Origin: Bacteroides faecalis
GTDB taxonomy: Bacteria; Bacteroidota; Bacteroidia; Bacteroidales; Bacteroidaceae
Assembly (NCBI RefSeq): GCF_003865075.1
Contig: NZ_BHWB01000002.1
Span: 587,111 to 651,110 of the forward strand
Direction of reading: 5' to 3'
Length of the DNA stretch: 64,000 nt
Made by a program: the position numbers and the translations under genes. Shown here piece by piece: positions 8,751-17,440 of the stretch; within the stretch, counting starts at the first letter, position 1; every line of letters begins with the position of its first letter. Below the pieces are notes generated by a model. It was not told the DNA's origin. It saw only the letters and a program-made list of their open reading frames with translations, and made no database searches.

Positions 8751-11654
8751 ATGAAAAAAAAGTTTGTTAAAGTGATGCTCTTCGGAGCATTAGCGCTTGC
8801 GACAACGGCAACTGTGACAAGTTGTAAAGATTACGATGATGACGTGTCCAACTTGCAAGAACAGATTGACAAGATCACATCGAACAATCCTGTGAGTGTA
8901 GCTGATATGAAAGCTGCTGTCAATGCTGCTAAATCCGAACTGGAAACTCAGTTGGCCACTGTGAAGAGTAATCTGGAAAATAAGGATGCTCAGATTTCCG
9001 AATTGACATCAAAGATTTCTAATCTGGAAAAAGTCTTGGAGAATGCTGCCGACAAAGAAGCAGTCAATGAATTGACTACTGAATTGACTAATACCAAGAA
9101 TGATTTGTCAGCTCTTCAAAGCCTTCAGGCATCTGATATTGAAAAATTGGAAGATAAAATCTCCGAACTTGAAGGTTTGTCTACAGATCTGGAAAGTTTG
9201 AAGGCTACTTTTGCAACAAAAGCAGAACTCGCAAACTATGTTGAGTCTCAGGAACTTTCCGGTATTATCAGCCAGGAAATTGTTGATGCTTTAGGTGATA
9301 ACGGTAAGATTGCAACTGCCATCAATGACGCGATCCAGACAAAGGTATTGGTAACTCTGGGTGGTATGAGTGAAGTTGCCAAACTTGCAGGAGCAGATGG
9401 TACGGTAGCGGATGTCATCAAAAATATTTATGATGTTATCAACAACGATAAGACAGGTATTCTTGCTAAATTAGTAGAACTGAAGGATTATCAGGATGCA
9501 TTGGAAACAAAAGCTGTTGCCGAAGGTTTCGAAAGCGTAGAAAAGGTGATCGCTAAGGTGAAGGAATTACAGGAGAACTATACACAACTTTATGCAAGCG
9601 ATCAGTTTAAGAATGCTGTAAATACTGAAGTTGCAAGTATTATCAATGCTCAACTGAAGGATGCGGATACAGCTTTAGGAGGTTTGAAACAAGAGTTGGT
9701 GAGCTTGGGCATTGCTATTAATAGCATGATTCAGAGTGTGGTATTTATTCCTTCTACTGTAGATCGTAGCGTGGATTTCTATACTTTGTACGCAAAGACT
9801 ACGGATGTTAATTCTGCTGATCAATATGTAGTAGCTGCAAAGAGCGTGAATACTCAAAAAATGGAATTCCGCATTTCTCCGGCTTCTGCTGTATCATCTG
9901 TAGAAGATTTCAATAAAAAATATACTATTAGCCTGAATGCAGAAGAACGTCCTAACTGGACTCGTAGTGTAAATGAGTTTGATGTGAAAGTAGAAAGCTA
10001 TAATGCTGGTATATTGACCGTCAGTCTGACTACAACAGGTTCAACAAGCCATGCCGTTTCTTTGAATATTGATAGTAAAGAAGATGAAGACGGTAACGCT
10101 GGTTTGACTCCGACTCATGTTTCTTCTGATTATCTGGCTGTAATTCAGTCTAACTATTATTTGAAGACTGCTTACTATACTGTAGCCACTGCTAAAGTTG
10201 GAGAAATCGTTTATGATGCTCCTAAAGCAGTTGATTTCTCTAAAGCTGGTGTATTGACGATTGATTATACAACATCAACAGACGCTACTGCACAGACACA
10301 AACGAAAGCATTTAGTGAGTTAAACGTGGAAAATATTTTTGTGACTACTTATTCTTTGGAAGGTACTGACAAGAATCTTTTTGATGTATCGAATGAAAAA
10401 GGTACAGCCGGTAGCGTAAGCTTGAAGAAAGCAAACGAAGGAGTAGTGGATCTGATTGGCAAAAATGCTACAGTAAAAGCTAATGTGGCTTTGAAGGATA
10501 ACACTTACACAATGGAGGTTGCTCCTGCTACAGCTGCAAATCCTCAAACTTTGGGTACTGTAACTGTCATTCGTGAGACTAAAAATCTGAGTCATGCTTA
10601 TAATGCATTGGATATAGTATGGGCGAACACAGATCAGACAAAAGTTTTGCCTTCTTCTGAAATATACAGAGATCCGAGCGTGAATATCCCTGTAGCTGAC
10701 TATCAGGCTTTGACTGTAAAAGAACGCCCGACAACCGGAGTATACTTTGTTGTTGGATCAGGTAACGAACTGACTGTAAACGTACCTGCAGGTATTGCTG
10801 CCGGTGATTATACTGCAAAAATTGTATTTGAATCTGTATCTGACGGTTATACAGTAACAGTTACAGCTCCTGTGAAAGTAGCTTATCCTGCATTGGAAAC
10901 TTTGACATTTGACAATGTATTATGGAGTAGCTCTACAGGTGTTAATCTGGAATTGACTCCGACTCCGGACAGTAGTAAACCTAATGGTATCACTGTTTCA
11001 TATGACTTAAAGTCTGTATTTAGCAATTATGATAACGTGCAAGAATCTTTACCTGCCGGTGGTTCTATCGAAATTACTATACCGAATAAGGATAACTTTG
11101 AAGGTTTGACTTTCACTACTACTACATTGGCTTTCAACAAAGATCAATTCAAGAAAAAAGATGGCGTAACAGAAAACGTTAAGATGAAAGCAGTAGTTAA
11201 ATTAGGTACTACAGCTGTTCAAACATTGGAATCTGATATCACAATTGCTAAGATTAGTGGTACTTGGAAAGCTGGTAAGACTGCTGTAACATTGACTGAC
11301 AGAGCTGCTACAATTAACTTGGCTGACGGTTTTGTTTGGAGTGATTATCGTGGCAAAACTATGTGGGAAAAGGGTAATGCTATTATAGGTGGTGATAACT
11401 TTGCTGCTAATGCAAACGCTCTTTTGGTATATGGTCTGTCTGCTCCTACATTTAGCATTGTTGGAAGTACTTCTGATAAATATTTGACTGTTACTCCAGA
11501 AGGTAAGATTAGTTTCACTACTATCGGTAAGGGTTATTCATTTGTTAATGACTATACCATTAAGGTGAAAGTGACTGCTACTTCTCAGTGGGGTACAATC
11601 ACTGGATACAATGATGCAAGTAGCATTATTACAGTAACCGTTCCTAAGAACTAA
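8751..11654 (+). CDS. Large coiled-coil surface lipoprotein, S-layer-like (BT1927-family type), phase-variable
   Basis: 967 aa. The signal peptide ends in the lipobox TVTSC (Cys25) and is followed at once by an acidic stretch (KDYDDDVSN), the kind of signal that sends Bacteroides lipoproteins to the cell surface. Residues about 30-160 are a heptad-rich coiled coil (repeated LxxKxxxLE patterns). The rest is Thr/Val/Ala-rich beta-sandwich sequence with no enzymatic motif. The architecture and N-terminus resemble the phase-variable S-layer proteins of B. thetaiotaomicron (BT1927 family), each under an invertible promoter; I make this link from memory. Transcription should depend on the 8415-8665 segment, which is in the OFF orientation here. 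Two terminator hairpins follow. Confidence 0.82.
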   Translation: MKKKFVKVMLFGALALATTATVTSCKDYDDDVSNLQEQIDKITSNNPVSVADMKAAVNAAKSELETQLATVKSNLENKDAQISELTSKISNLEKVLENAADKEAVNELTTELTNTKNDLSALQSLQASDIEKLEDKISELEGLSTDLESLKATFATKAELANYVESQELSGIISQEIVDALGDNGKIATAINDAIQTKVLVTLGGMSEVAKLAGADGTVADVIKNIYDVINNDKTGILAKLVELKDYQDALETKAVAEGFESVEKVIAKVKELQENYTQLYASDQFKNAVNTEVASIINAQLKDADTALGGLKQELVSLGIAINSMIQSVVFIPSTVDRSVDFYTLYAKTTDVNSADQYVVAAKSVNTQKMEFRISPASAVSSVEDFNKKYTISLNAEERPNWTRSVNEFDVKVESYNAGILTVSLTTTGSTSHAVSLNIDSKEDEDGNAGLTPTHVSSDYLAVIQSNYYLKTAYYTVATAKVGEIVYDAPKAVDFSKAGVLTIDYTTSTDATAQTQTKAFSELNVENIFVTTYSLEGTDKNLFDVSNEKGTAGSVSLKKANEGVVDLIGKNATVKANVALKDNTYTMEVAPATAANPQTLGTVTVIRETKNLSHAYNALDIVWANTDQTKVLPSSEIYRDPSVNIPVADYQALTVKERPTTGVYFVVGSGNELTVNVPAGIAAGDYTAKIVFESVSDGYTVTVTAPVKVAYPALETLTFDNVLWSSSTGVNLELTPTPDSSKPNGITVSYDLKSVFSNYDNVQESLPAGGSIEITIPNKDNFEGLTFTTTTLAFNKDQFKKKDGVTENVKMKAVVKLGTTAVQTLESDITIAKISGTWKAGKTAVTLTDRAATINLADGFVWSDYRGKTMWEKGNAIIGGDNFAANANALLVYGLSAPTFSIVGSTSDKYLTVTPEGKISFTTIGKGYSFVNDYTIKVKVTATSQWGTITGYNDASSIITVTVPKN

Positions 11655-11663
11655 AAGAATAGG

Positions 11664-11696
11664 ATGCCTTTCCATTTCTGTGGGAGGCATTCTTCT
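11664..11696 (+). terminator. Terminator of the surface lipoprotein gene
   Basis: ATGCCT (11664-11669) pairs with AGGCAT (11685-11690), extended by CC/GG inside the stem, and is followed by TCTTCTTTT. It lies 9 bases after the stop codon. Confidence 0.6.
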
Positions 11697-11721
11697 TTTG
11701 GAAGAAAATAATAATCTATGA

Positions 11722-11758
11722 GGGTATTTCCGAATGAGAATACCCTTATTTTAATTTT
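11722..11758 (+). terminator. Second terminator-like hairpin
   Basis: GGGTATT (11722-11728) pairs with AATACCC (11739-11745), followed by TTATTTTAATTTT. It is a tandem backup terminator behind a strong phase-variable gene. Confidence 0.5.
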
Positions 11759-11882
11759 GTTTGATAGCGAAGGGATTCTTCTAAATACTTTTTTAATTCC
11801 CCACTAATTTAGAAGATGCAATTCCTGGGACTGATGAAGAATTCTGTGCTTGAGAAAGTCTGGCTTTATTTATGGTCCTTTA

Positions 11883-11928
11883 AGAGGGTGGTTGAAATTT
11901 TCCCTGATACCACCCTCTTTTTTATTTT
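11883..11928 (+). terminator. Strong intrinsic terminator in the leader of the MFS gene
   Basis: AGAGGGTGG (11883-11891) pairs perfectly with CCACCCTCT (11910-11918) and is followed by seven T and then ATTTT. No gene ends here: the previous stop is 230 bases upstream, behind two other terminators. It therefore ends either a short non-coding transcript from about 11760-11880 or an attenuated leader of the 12048 gene. The stretch 11655-12047 holds no other recognisable feature. Confidence 0.6.
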
Positions 11929-12047
11929 GGAGATTTAATGGAGACATCTTCTCTTTTACCATAATTTGGAAATATGGTATTCTATTACACAACCTTTTTT
12001 TAGAGAGGTTGTTCCTTAATCAGTTATACAATAAAAATTATCTCGTT

Positions 12048-13316
12048 ATGATCCAGAATAATAATCGGAGTAAAGTGATTAATGTGTTTGTCGTGTTTAT
12101 AGTCATGTTGATTCTTTACTTCATCGTGGGACTTTTTACGGTCATCAATCAGCAGTTTCAGATACCATTACAAACAGCTATGTTACTTCACGATGGCAAT
12201 ATTACAAATGCGTTGGTTACCATGTTAAATTTCTCTTGGTTTCTTGCCTATCCTTTGTCTGAGGGATTCGGGACGCGCTGGTTAGAAAAGTATGGGTATC
12301 GGAAAACATCTTTTCTTGCATTACTGATACTTGTCGTTGGATTAGCGATTTATGAAGCAGCTGTACTTTTTCATATATATACTCCGGTACAAGTTTCAAT
12401 TGTCGGAAACGAGATATCTCTCGGATTCTTCATTTTCTTGATCGGCTCTTTTGTAATCGGTATGTCTGCGACTGTTTTACAAGTGGTACTCAATCTATAT
12501 CTTGCTGTTTGCCAGATCGGTAATACTACAGCTTTACAACGACAAATGATAGGAGGAACAAGCAATTCGATTGGTATGGCTATTGCACCACTTGTTATTA
12601 GTTATTTGATTTTTCGCGGAACGCCTTTGCATGATATTACTACGAAACAATTTATTCTTCCGCTTCTCATATTAATATTATTGATGTTGATTGTTGCGAT
12701 CTTCGTGAGCAAAATACAAATGCCAACTATCGATAATATCCGGCAAGCACCGGGAGAGACACTTGAAAAAAGTGTATGGTCTTTCCGACATTTCAAATTA
12801 GGGGTATGGGGTATTTTCTTTTATGTCGGCATTGAGGTTGCCGTTGGAGCAAATGTGAATATGTATGCATCTGAATTGGGAGGATCGTTTGCAGTCAATG
12901 CTACCCATATGGCTGCTTTATATTGGGGATTACTGTTGTTAGGACGTTTTCTAGGTTCTTTTATTAAGAGGGTATCTTCTGAAAAGCAACTGGTAGTTGC
13001 CTCTATAGGAGCCATTGTGTTACTTGTGTTGGCTATGTTGGCAGCAAATCCATGGATATTGACAGGAGTAGGCTTTTTTCATTCTGTTATGTGGCCGGCT
13101 ATCTTCACACTGGCAACCGATAAGCTTGGAAAATATACGACTAAAGCATCCGGAGTATTAACAATGGGTGTGATTGGTGGCGGTATTATCCCTTTCTTAC
13201 AAGGAATTTTTGCAGATTTAATGGGTGGCAATTGGTATTGGACATGGGTACTCGTTATTGCAGGGGAAGTCTATATATTGTATTATGGTTTGAAAGGATA
13301 CCGATTGAGGAATTAG
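12048..13316 (+). CDS. Major facilitator superfamily transporter, FHS sugar-type
   Basis: 422 aa from the ATG at 12048. An earlier in-frame ATG at 11850 would put a hairpin terminator inside the coding region and a poor leader peptide, so it is rejected. Twelve hydrophobic segments are evident. Loop 2-3 carries the MFS-type signature GTRWLEKYGYRKT, and helix 1 (FVVFIVMLILYFIVGLFTV) resembles fucose/glucose:H+ symporters (FHS family). It probably imports a sugar or related small molecule across the inner membrane; the substrate cannot be read from the sequence. The gene is isolated between a terminator and the ruvA promoter. Confidence 0.8.
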   Translation: MIQNNNRSKVINVFVVFIVMLILYFIVGLFTVINQQFQIPLQTAMLLHDGNITNALVTMLNFSWFLAYPLSEGFGTRWLEKYGYRKTSFLALLILVVGLAIYEAAVLFHIYTPVQVSIVGNEISLGFFIFLIGSFVIGMSATVLQVVLNLYLAVCQIGNTTALQRQMIGGTSNSIGMAIAPLVISYLIFRGTPLHDITTKQFILPLLILILLMLIVAIFVSKIQMPTIDNIRQAPGETLEKSVWSFRHFKLGVWGIFFYVGIEVAVGANVNMYASELGGSFAVNATHMAALYWGLLLLGRFLGSFIKRVSSEKQLVVASIGAIVLLVLAMLAANPWILTGVGFFHSVMWPAIFTLATDKLGKYTTKASGVLTMGVIGGGIIPFLQGIFADLMGGNWYWTWVLVIAGEVYILYYGLKGYRLRN

Positions 13317-13365
13317 ACATCTGCTGTTGTGCATGAAAAATGTTTTTATTGCTAATAAACTTCAT

Positions 13366-13396
13366 TTGCGAGGCTGAAAAATAAAGTATACATTTG
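13366..13396 (+). promoter_or_regulatory. ruvA promoter
   Basis: -33 TTTG (13366-13369), 19-bp spacer, -7 TACATTTG (13389-13396): a perfect match to the Bacteroidales consensus. It lies so close to the ruvA ATG (13404) that the message would have almost no leader. Confidence 0.7.
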
Positions 13397-13403
13397 TCCC
13401 ATT

Positions 13404-14009
13404 ATGATAGAATATCTTAGAGGCGAGCTTGCCGAGCTAAGTCCGGCAACCGCAGTAATTGATTGTAACGGGGTGGGATATATTGCTAATATATCGTTGA
13501 ATACTTATTCTGCTATTCAGGGAAAGAAAAGTTGCAAGTTGTATATTTACGAAGCTATTCGTGAAGATGCTTATGTGTTGTATGGATTTGCTGAAAAGCA
13601 GGAACGCGAGCTTTTTTTGTTGTTGATTTCCGTATCGGGTATTGGTGGAAATACAGCGCGTATGATTTTGTCTGCACTCTCTCCCGCTGAATTGGTGAAT
13701 GTGATTAGTACGGAAAACGCTAATCTGTTGAAAACGGTGAAAGGGATTGGCTTGAAAACAGCGCAACGTGTTATTGTCGATTTAAGAGATAAAATCAAAA
13801 CGCTGGGAACAATTGCCGCAAGTGGAGGTGCTTCTGTTGGAATACTGTCATCATCTGTCAATGTAGAGGTGCAGGAAGAAGCTGTGGCTGCATTAACTAT
13901 GCTTGGTTTTGCTACGGCTCCTTCGCAAAAAGTGGTGTTCGCTATTTTGAAGGAGGAACCGGAGGCACCTGTAGAGAAGGTTATTAAATTGGCTTTGAAG
14001 AGATTGTAA
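13404..14009 (+). CDS. ruvA: Holliday junction branch-migration protein RuvA
   Basis: 201 aa, standard family length. It starts with the OB-fold signature [12 protein letters not shown], then has helix-hairpin-helix motifs ([13 protein letters not shown] near residues 78-90 and [16 protein letters not shown] near 113-128), and ends in a three-helix RuvB-contacting domain. RuvA binds four-way junctions and recruits the RuvB ATPase for branch migration in recombination repair. ruvB and ruvC are not adjacent, as is usual in Bacteroidetes. The perfect promoter ends seven bases before the ATG, suggesting a nearly leaderless transcript. Confidence 0.96.
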   Translation: MIEYLRGELAELSPATAVIDCNGVGYIANISLNTYSAIQGKKSCKLYIYEAIREDAYVLYGFAEKQERELFLLLISVSGIGGNTARMILSALSPAELVNVISTENANLLKTVKGIGLKTAQRVIVDLRDKIKTLGTIAASGGASVGILSSSVNVEVQEEAVAALTMLGFATAPSQKVVFAILKEEPEAPVEKVIKLALKRL

Positions 14010-14045
14010 GAATCGGGAATAATCAGGTTGGATAGTAAAAAGAAT

Positions 14046-15035
14046 ATGAAGCAGCAGAAAATATATATGAAAACATGGCTGGACTTTCACAGCCGTCTGA
14101 AATTAGTGGATACAGATCAATGGTATCTTGATTTAGCTAATAATTTGTTATTGGTGATTAGTGAGTCGGATCTATATCGGGAAGAAACGCAAGAGACTCA
14201 ACAACAGGCTGCCATTACGATGGCACTTTATCTGGAAGATTGTGTGGCGGATAGTGGCAATTGGCGTCAGTTTATCCGTTGGCACAAGAAAAGTTATGGT
14301 CAGTATCTTCCTTTTTATACGGTGTCCGGAAGTTATTTTCCGGATGAGATTAATAAAGAAGATGTTGCTTTCTTGCTTTGGGCAATCAATTCTCCAGTTG
14401 GAGAAGAGACAGATTATATTGAGAATCCGTTGGATGCAGATTTGCTGGAATTTGCAGATATACTTTATAAATTACTGGATGAAGTATTCGAAGAAGCTCC
14501 TATGAGTGACGGACTTGCCGGTGACTGGCTGATGGAAACAGAATTGATGGAAAAACAACGTACTGCTTTGCCTGTTGCTTTGAAGGATGAGAAATTGCCT
14601 GTCAATGTAGAACGTTTTATGAAAGCGAGTGGAGGCGAGGCTTTAATGTTTTTTGATTCTTATGCTGCTTTGAAACTTTTCTTTATACAAGCTTTGAAAT
14701 GGGAAGATGAAGAAGACTCTTTACTGCCGGATTTGCAGGAATGTGAGAATTTTGTATTGTATGCTAATATGAAAGGAATATTGATAGGCCCCGATGTAGC
14801 GGAGTATTTTGCAGATAAACGGAATGAGTTGTATAATGCAGAAACAGCGGAAGAAGAAGCCTATGAACTCTTTTGTGAACAGGGGCTTTGTCCGTTCGAC
14901 TTATTAAAATATGGTATGGAACATCAGTTATTGCCCGATGCTCAGTTCCCATTTGAAAACGGAAAGGCTTTGCTTCACGAGAATTGGGATTTTGTGGCTC
15001 GTTGGTTCTTAGGAGAATATTATGAAGGGGAATAA
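14046..15035 (+). CDS. Conserved acidic protein of unknown function (DUF3843-like)
   Basis: 329 aa from the ATG at 14046 (a TTG at 14028 extends the frame but is a weaker start). No signal peptide or membrane segment. It is strongly acidic and aromatic-rich, with clusters such as LDEVFEEAP and ETAEEEAYELF and Trp residues spread throughout, which suggests a soluble helical repeat-like protein. I associate it with the Bacteroidetes-specific DUF3843 family, with moderate confidence. It starts 36 bp after ruvA and precedes a small basic ORF, so all three may be co-transcribed. No catalytic motif is recognised. Confidence 0.7.
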   Translation: MKQQKIYMKTWLDFHSRLKLVDTDQWYLDLANNLLLVISESDLYREETQETQQQAAITMALYLEDCVADSGNWRQFIRWHKKSYGQYLPFYTVSGSYFPDEINKEDVAFLLWAINSPVGEETDYIENPLDADLLEFADILYKLLDEVFEEAPMSDGLAGDWLMETELMEKQRTALPVALKDEKLPVNVERFMKASGGEALMFFDSYAALKLFFIQALKWEDEEDSLLPDLQECENFVLYANMKGILIGPDVAEYFADKRNELYNAETAEEEAYELFCEQGLCPFDLLKYGMEHQLLPDAQFPFENGKALLHENWDFVARWFLGEYYEGE

Positions 15036-15040
15036 GTGAC

Positions 15041-15178
15041 ATGAGTATTAAAAAGAATAATAATCCTTTTGCAGAAAAGGCAAAGTCCGGGGCTGGAAAA
15101 AAGAAAGTTACGGGAAAGAGAGTAGGTAAATCTAAGCCGGGAAAGGCGAATAATCAACTAAATAGAAGGGTTAAGTAG
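15041..15178 (+). CDS. 45-aa highly basic small protein
   Basis: An open frame starting MSIKKNNNPFAEKAK, 5 bases after the stop of the preceding gene. It is rich in Lys, Gly and Arg (KKKVTGKRVGKSKPGK in the middle) with almost no hydrophobic residues, as in small nucleic-acid- or ribosome-associated proteins. The close spacing to the 14046-15035 gene suggests coupled translation. Its composition (K/G/R/N) does not look like random AT-rich spacer. Function unknown; a polyanion-binding partner for the very acidic upstream protein is possible but speculative. Confidence 0.6.
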   Translation: MSIKKNNNPFAEKAKSGAGKKKVTGKRVGKSKPGKANNQLNRRVK

Positions 15179-15181
15179 AAA

Positions 15182-15195
15182 AACTAACGTTAGTT
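15182..15195. repeat. 14-bp perfect palindrome
   Basis: AACTAACGTTAGTT, immediately after the 45-aa ORF. There is no U-tract, so it is more likely an operator-like site than a terminator. The rest of 15196-15342 contains only the promoter described next. Confidence 0.35.
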
Positions 15196-15283
15196 GAGCG
15201 ATGCTAATCTATAGATACAAACTTTTTTTTAATGGTAATATAAGATACTTGAAAAATATTATCTAAATGATAGAATATTTCTT

Positions 15284-15291
15284 TAACTTTG
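15284..15291 (+). promoter_or_regulatory. -7 box (TAACTTTG) of the GH43 gene
   Basis: TAACTTTG fits the TAnnTTTG consensus 51 bases upstream of the start. The -33 position lacks TTTG, suggesting activator dependence. Confidence 0.45.
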
Positions 15292-15342
15292 AATTTAGAT
15301 CACATGTCTTTTTAATATAGAACTTAGACTAATTTAATTAAA

Positions 15343-17226
15343 ATGAAAAACATGAAATGTAGAACAATGAAAAAAGTATTGACGAAAGGTCTTTGTATGT
15401 TAGCTGTTTTCTTATTAGCTACAGCTTGCGGTAAAGAAGATAATGTTCCTCAGACAGATGACAATGGTAATAAAGACTCAAAAACCTCTTATGTATATTT
15501 GAAAAAATATGGTTTGGAGATAATCAAGGTTTCTATTCAGAAAGAAGAATATGTCTACTCTTTATCAATCCTTAAAGGAGGTGATAATACGGCATTTGAG
15601 GGTGATGTGAAAATAAGTACATGGACAGAAGAAGAATTAACGGCGTATAATAAGAATAAAGGAACTTCTTATGTATCAATAGCTTCTGACTTGTATTCGG
15701 TAATTCCGGAAAAACTAACTTTTACAAAAGAACAAAAGTCTCTGAATGTTGATGTAAAGCTTATTCCTGAAAAGTTGTTGAAGGTTGTAGAAGAAAACAA
15801 TAAAGTTGAGTATGTGATTCCTTTGCGACTGGAAAGTGATAATGTCGAAGTAAAAGCAAACCGTCAAGATTTACTTCTATATATTTCTTTAGAAGCTCCA
15901 ATGTTGAAGTTTGCTTCCTATGAAAAAACAGTGCTTGTACAAGGAGAAAGTACTGAATTTAATGTAAATACAGTACTGAATTATAAAATTGATGGGAAGG
16001 TTTCGGGTAGTCAATGGGATTTCACAAGTGAACTGGTTGTTCCGGAAAACGCGTTGGATCTAGTTGCAACCTACAATCAATCTCATAAAACTGATTATGA
16101 ATTGTTACCTAGTGAAGCATATAATCTTACCGAAAAAGTTCATTATAGTATCAATGATACCAAGGCCGAAGTAACTGTGGTTATCGACAGAGATAAAATG
16201 GAAGTAAAATACTATATTTTACCATTAAAATTATCGGCACCTTCTTCAAGTGTTGTGATGTGTGACAATGACATTCTTTATTGTTTAGTAAGCCGTTCAT
16301 ATAATAATCCAATTATTGCTTTAAGCGTTCCGGATCCGACAGTAATTCATACACAAGATGGGTATTTTTATCTGTATGGTACTGAAGACACACGTAACAT
16401 GCCTATATACCGCTCAAAAGACATGGTGAGCTGGGAATATATGGGGACAGCGTTTACTAACGAGACACGTCCTACCTGGGATGGTGATCATAGTTTGTGG
16501 GCACCCGAAATCCGTTACTTCGACGGGCATTATGTGCTTTACTATTCTTGGGCTAAATGGGGGGATGAATGGAACAGTAATGTAGGAGTAGCCGTATCTG
16601 ACTCGCCTACTGGTCCATTTATCGATAAAGGATGTGTGATAGACGCGCATGATATGGGGGTACAGAACTCTATCGATCAATTCTTCTACGAAGATGGTGG
16701 AAAGAAATATATGTTTTGGGGAAGTTTCCGGGGGATTTACGTAACGGAACTCACCGATGACGGTTTGCGTGTAAAGATGAACGCAGATGGTACTCCGGTA
16801 TTAAAAGAGCGTATTTGTGGAAATTATTTCGAAGCTACTAATATTTATAAGAAGGGAGAGTATTATTATCTTTTCGCTTCTATAGGAAGTTGTTGTGAAG
16901 GTGCAAAAAGTTCATACACTACAGTAGTGGGACGTTCTAAAAATATATTAGGTCCTTATTTGAATAAAGCCGGTGGTGATATGCTCTATGATAAGTATGA
17001 AGTGGTACTACAAGGTAACTCTGTATGGGCAGGTCCTGGTCATAACTCGATTATACAGGTAGATGATGACGGGGTTGAATGGTTGATTTATCATGGATAT
17101 AAAAAAACGGAAGCCAATAATGGTCGTGTTGTATTACTTGATCGTTTACATTGGACTGATGATGGTTGGCCTTATGTGAAAGATTTGGCTCCTTCTGTAT
17201 CATCTCTTATTCCTGTTTTTAGATAA
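15343..17226 (+). CDS. Lipoprotein glycoside hydrolase family 43 with two N-terminal DUF1735 domains
   Basis: 627 aa. Lipobox ATAC with Cys29 (if translation starts at 15343; ATGs at 15352 and 15367 are alternatives). Two DUF1735-type beta-sandwiches follow (about residues 45-185 and 186-325), then a five-bladed GH43 domain (about 326-627). The three acidic GH43 residues are visible: Asp in VPDPTVIH (about 331), Asp in SIDQFFYED (about 445) and Glu in NYFEATN (about 497). GH43 enzymes cleave alpha-L-arabinofuranosyl, beta-xylosyl or related linkages. The lipid anchor and acidic post-Cys residues suggest the outer face of the cell. No SusC/SusD genes adjoin it, so it lies outside a canonical polysaccharide utilization locus. 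Confidence 0.85.
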   Translation: MKNMKCRTMKKVLTKGLCMLAVFLLATACGKEDNVPQTDDNGNKDSKTSYVYLKKYGLEIIKVSIQKEEYVYSLSILKGGDNTAFEGDVKISTWTEEELTAYNKNKGTSYVSIASDLYSVIPEKLTFTKEQKSLNVDVKLIPEKLLKVVEENNKVEYVIPLRLESDNVEVKANRQDLLLYISLEAPMLKFASYEKTVLVQGESTEFNVNTVLNYKIDGKVSGSQWDFTSELVVPENALDLVATYNQSHKTDYELLPSEAYNLTEKVHYSINDTKAEVTVVIDRDKMEVKYYILPLKLSAPSSSVVMCDNDILYCLVSRSYNNPIIALSVPDPTVIHTQDGYFYLYGTEDTRNMPIYRSKDMVSWEYMGTAFTNETRPTWDGDHSLWAPEIRYFDGHYVLYYSWAKWGDEWNSNVGVAVSDSPTGPFIDKGCVIDAHDMGVQNSIDQFFYEDGGKKYMFWGSFRGIYVTELTDDGLRVKMNADGTPVLKERICGNYFEATNIYKKGEYYYLFASIGSCCEGAKSSYTTVVGRSKNILGPYLNKAGGDMLYDKYEVVLQGNSVWAGPGHNSIIQVDDDGVEWLIYHGYKKTEANNGRVVLLDRLHWTDDGWPYVKDLAPSVSSLIPVFR

Positions 17227-17330
17227 GTCTGTGACATCAATTGAGTTATTATGAGAAGATCTGAAATGAGATATTAACAGATTGGATTATTCACAGATTT
17301 CAGTTGAAAGAAGAATTATTCTAAGATAAG

Positions 17331-17377
17331 TAAAGCCGACTCTTCATTAATTTTTGAGTCGGCTTTATATTTTTATT
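17331..17377 (+). terminator. Terminator of the GH43 gene
   Basis: A 12-bp stem, TAAAGCCGACTC (17331-17342) with GAGTCGGCTTTA (17356-17367), is followed by TATTTTTATTT. Confidence 0.8.
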
Positions 17378-17440
17378 TAAGCTTATGCAATTTAAATGGA
17401 TTCATCTAGTTTTTATTTGTGGCAATAATAGTTATATTAA

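Noticed and set aside
11850..12047. Longer start for the MFS transporter (extra 66 residues)
   Set aside because: It would run through a strong intrinsic terminator hairpin (11883-11928) and adds a non-homologous leader; the ATG at 12048 gives a normal first membrane helix.
14028..14045. TTG start for the DUF3843-like gene
   Set aside because: An ATG 18 bases downstream is a better start, and no strong ribosome binding site favours the TTG.
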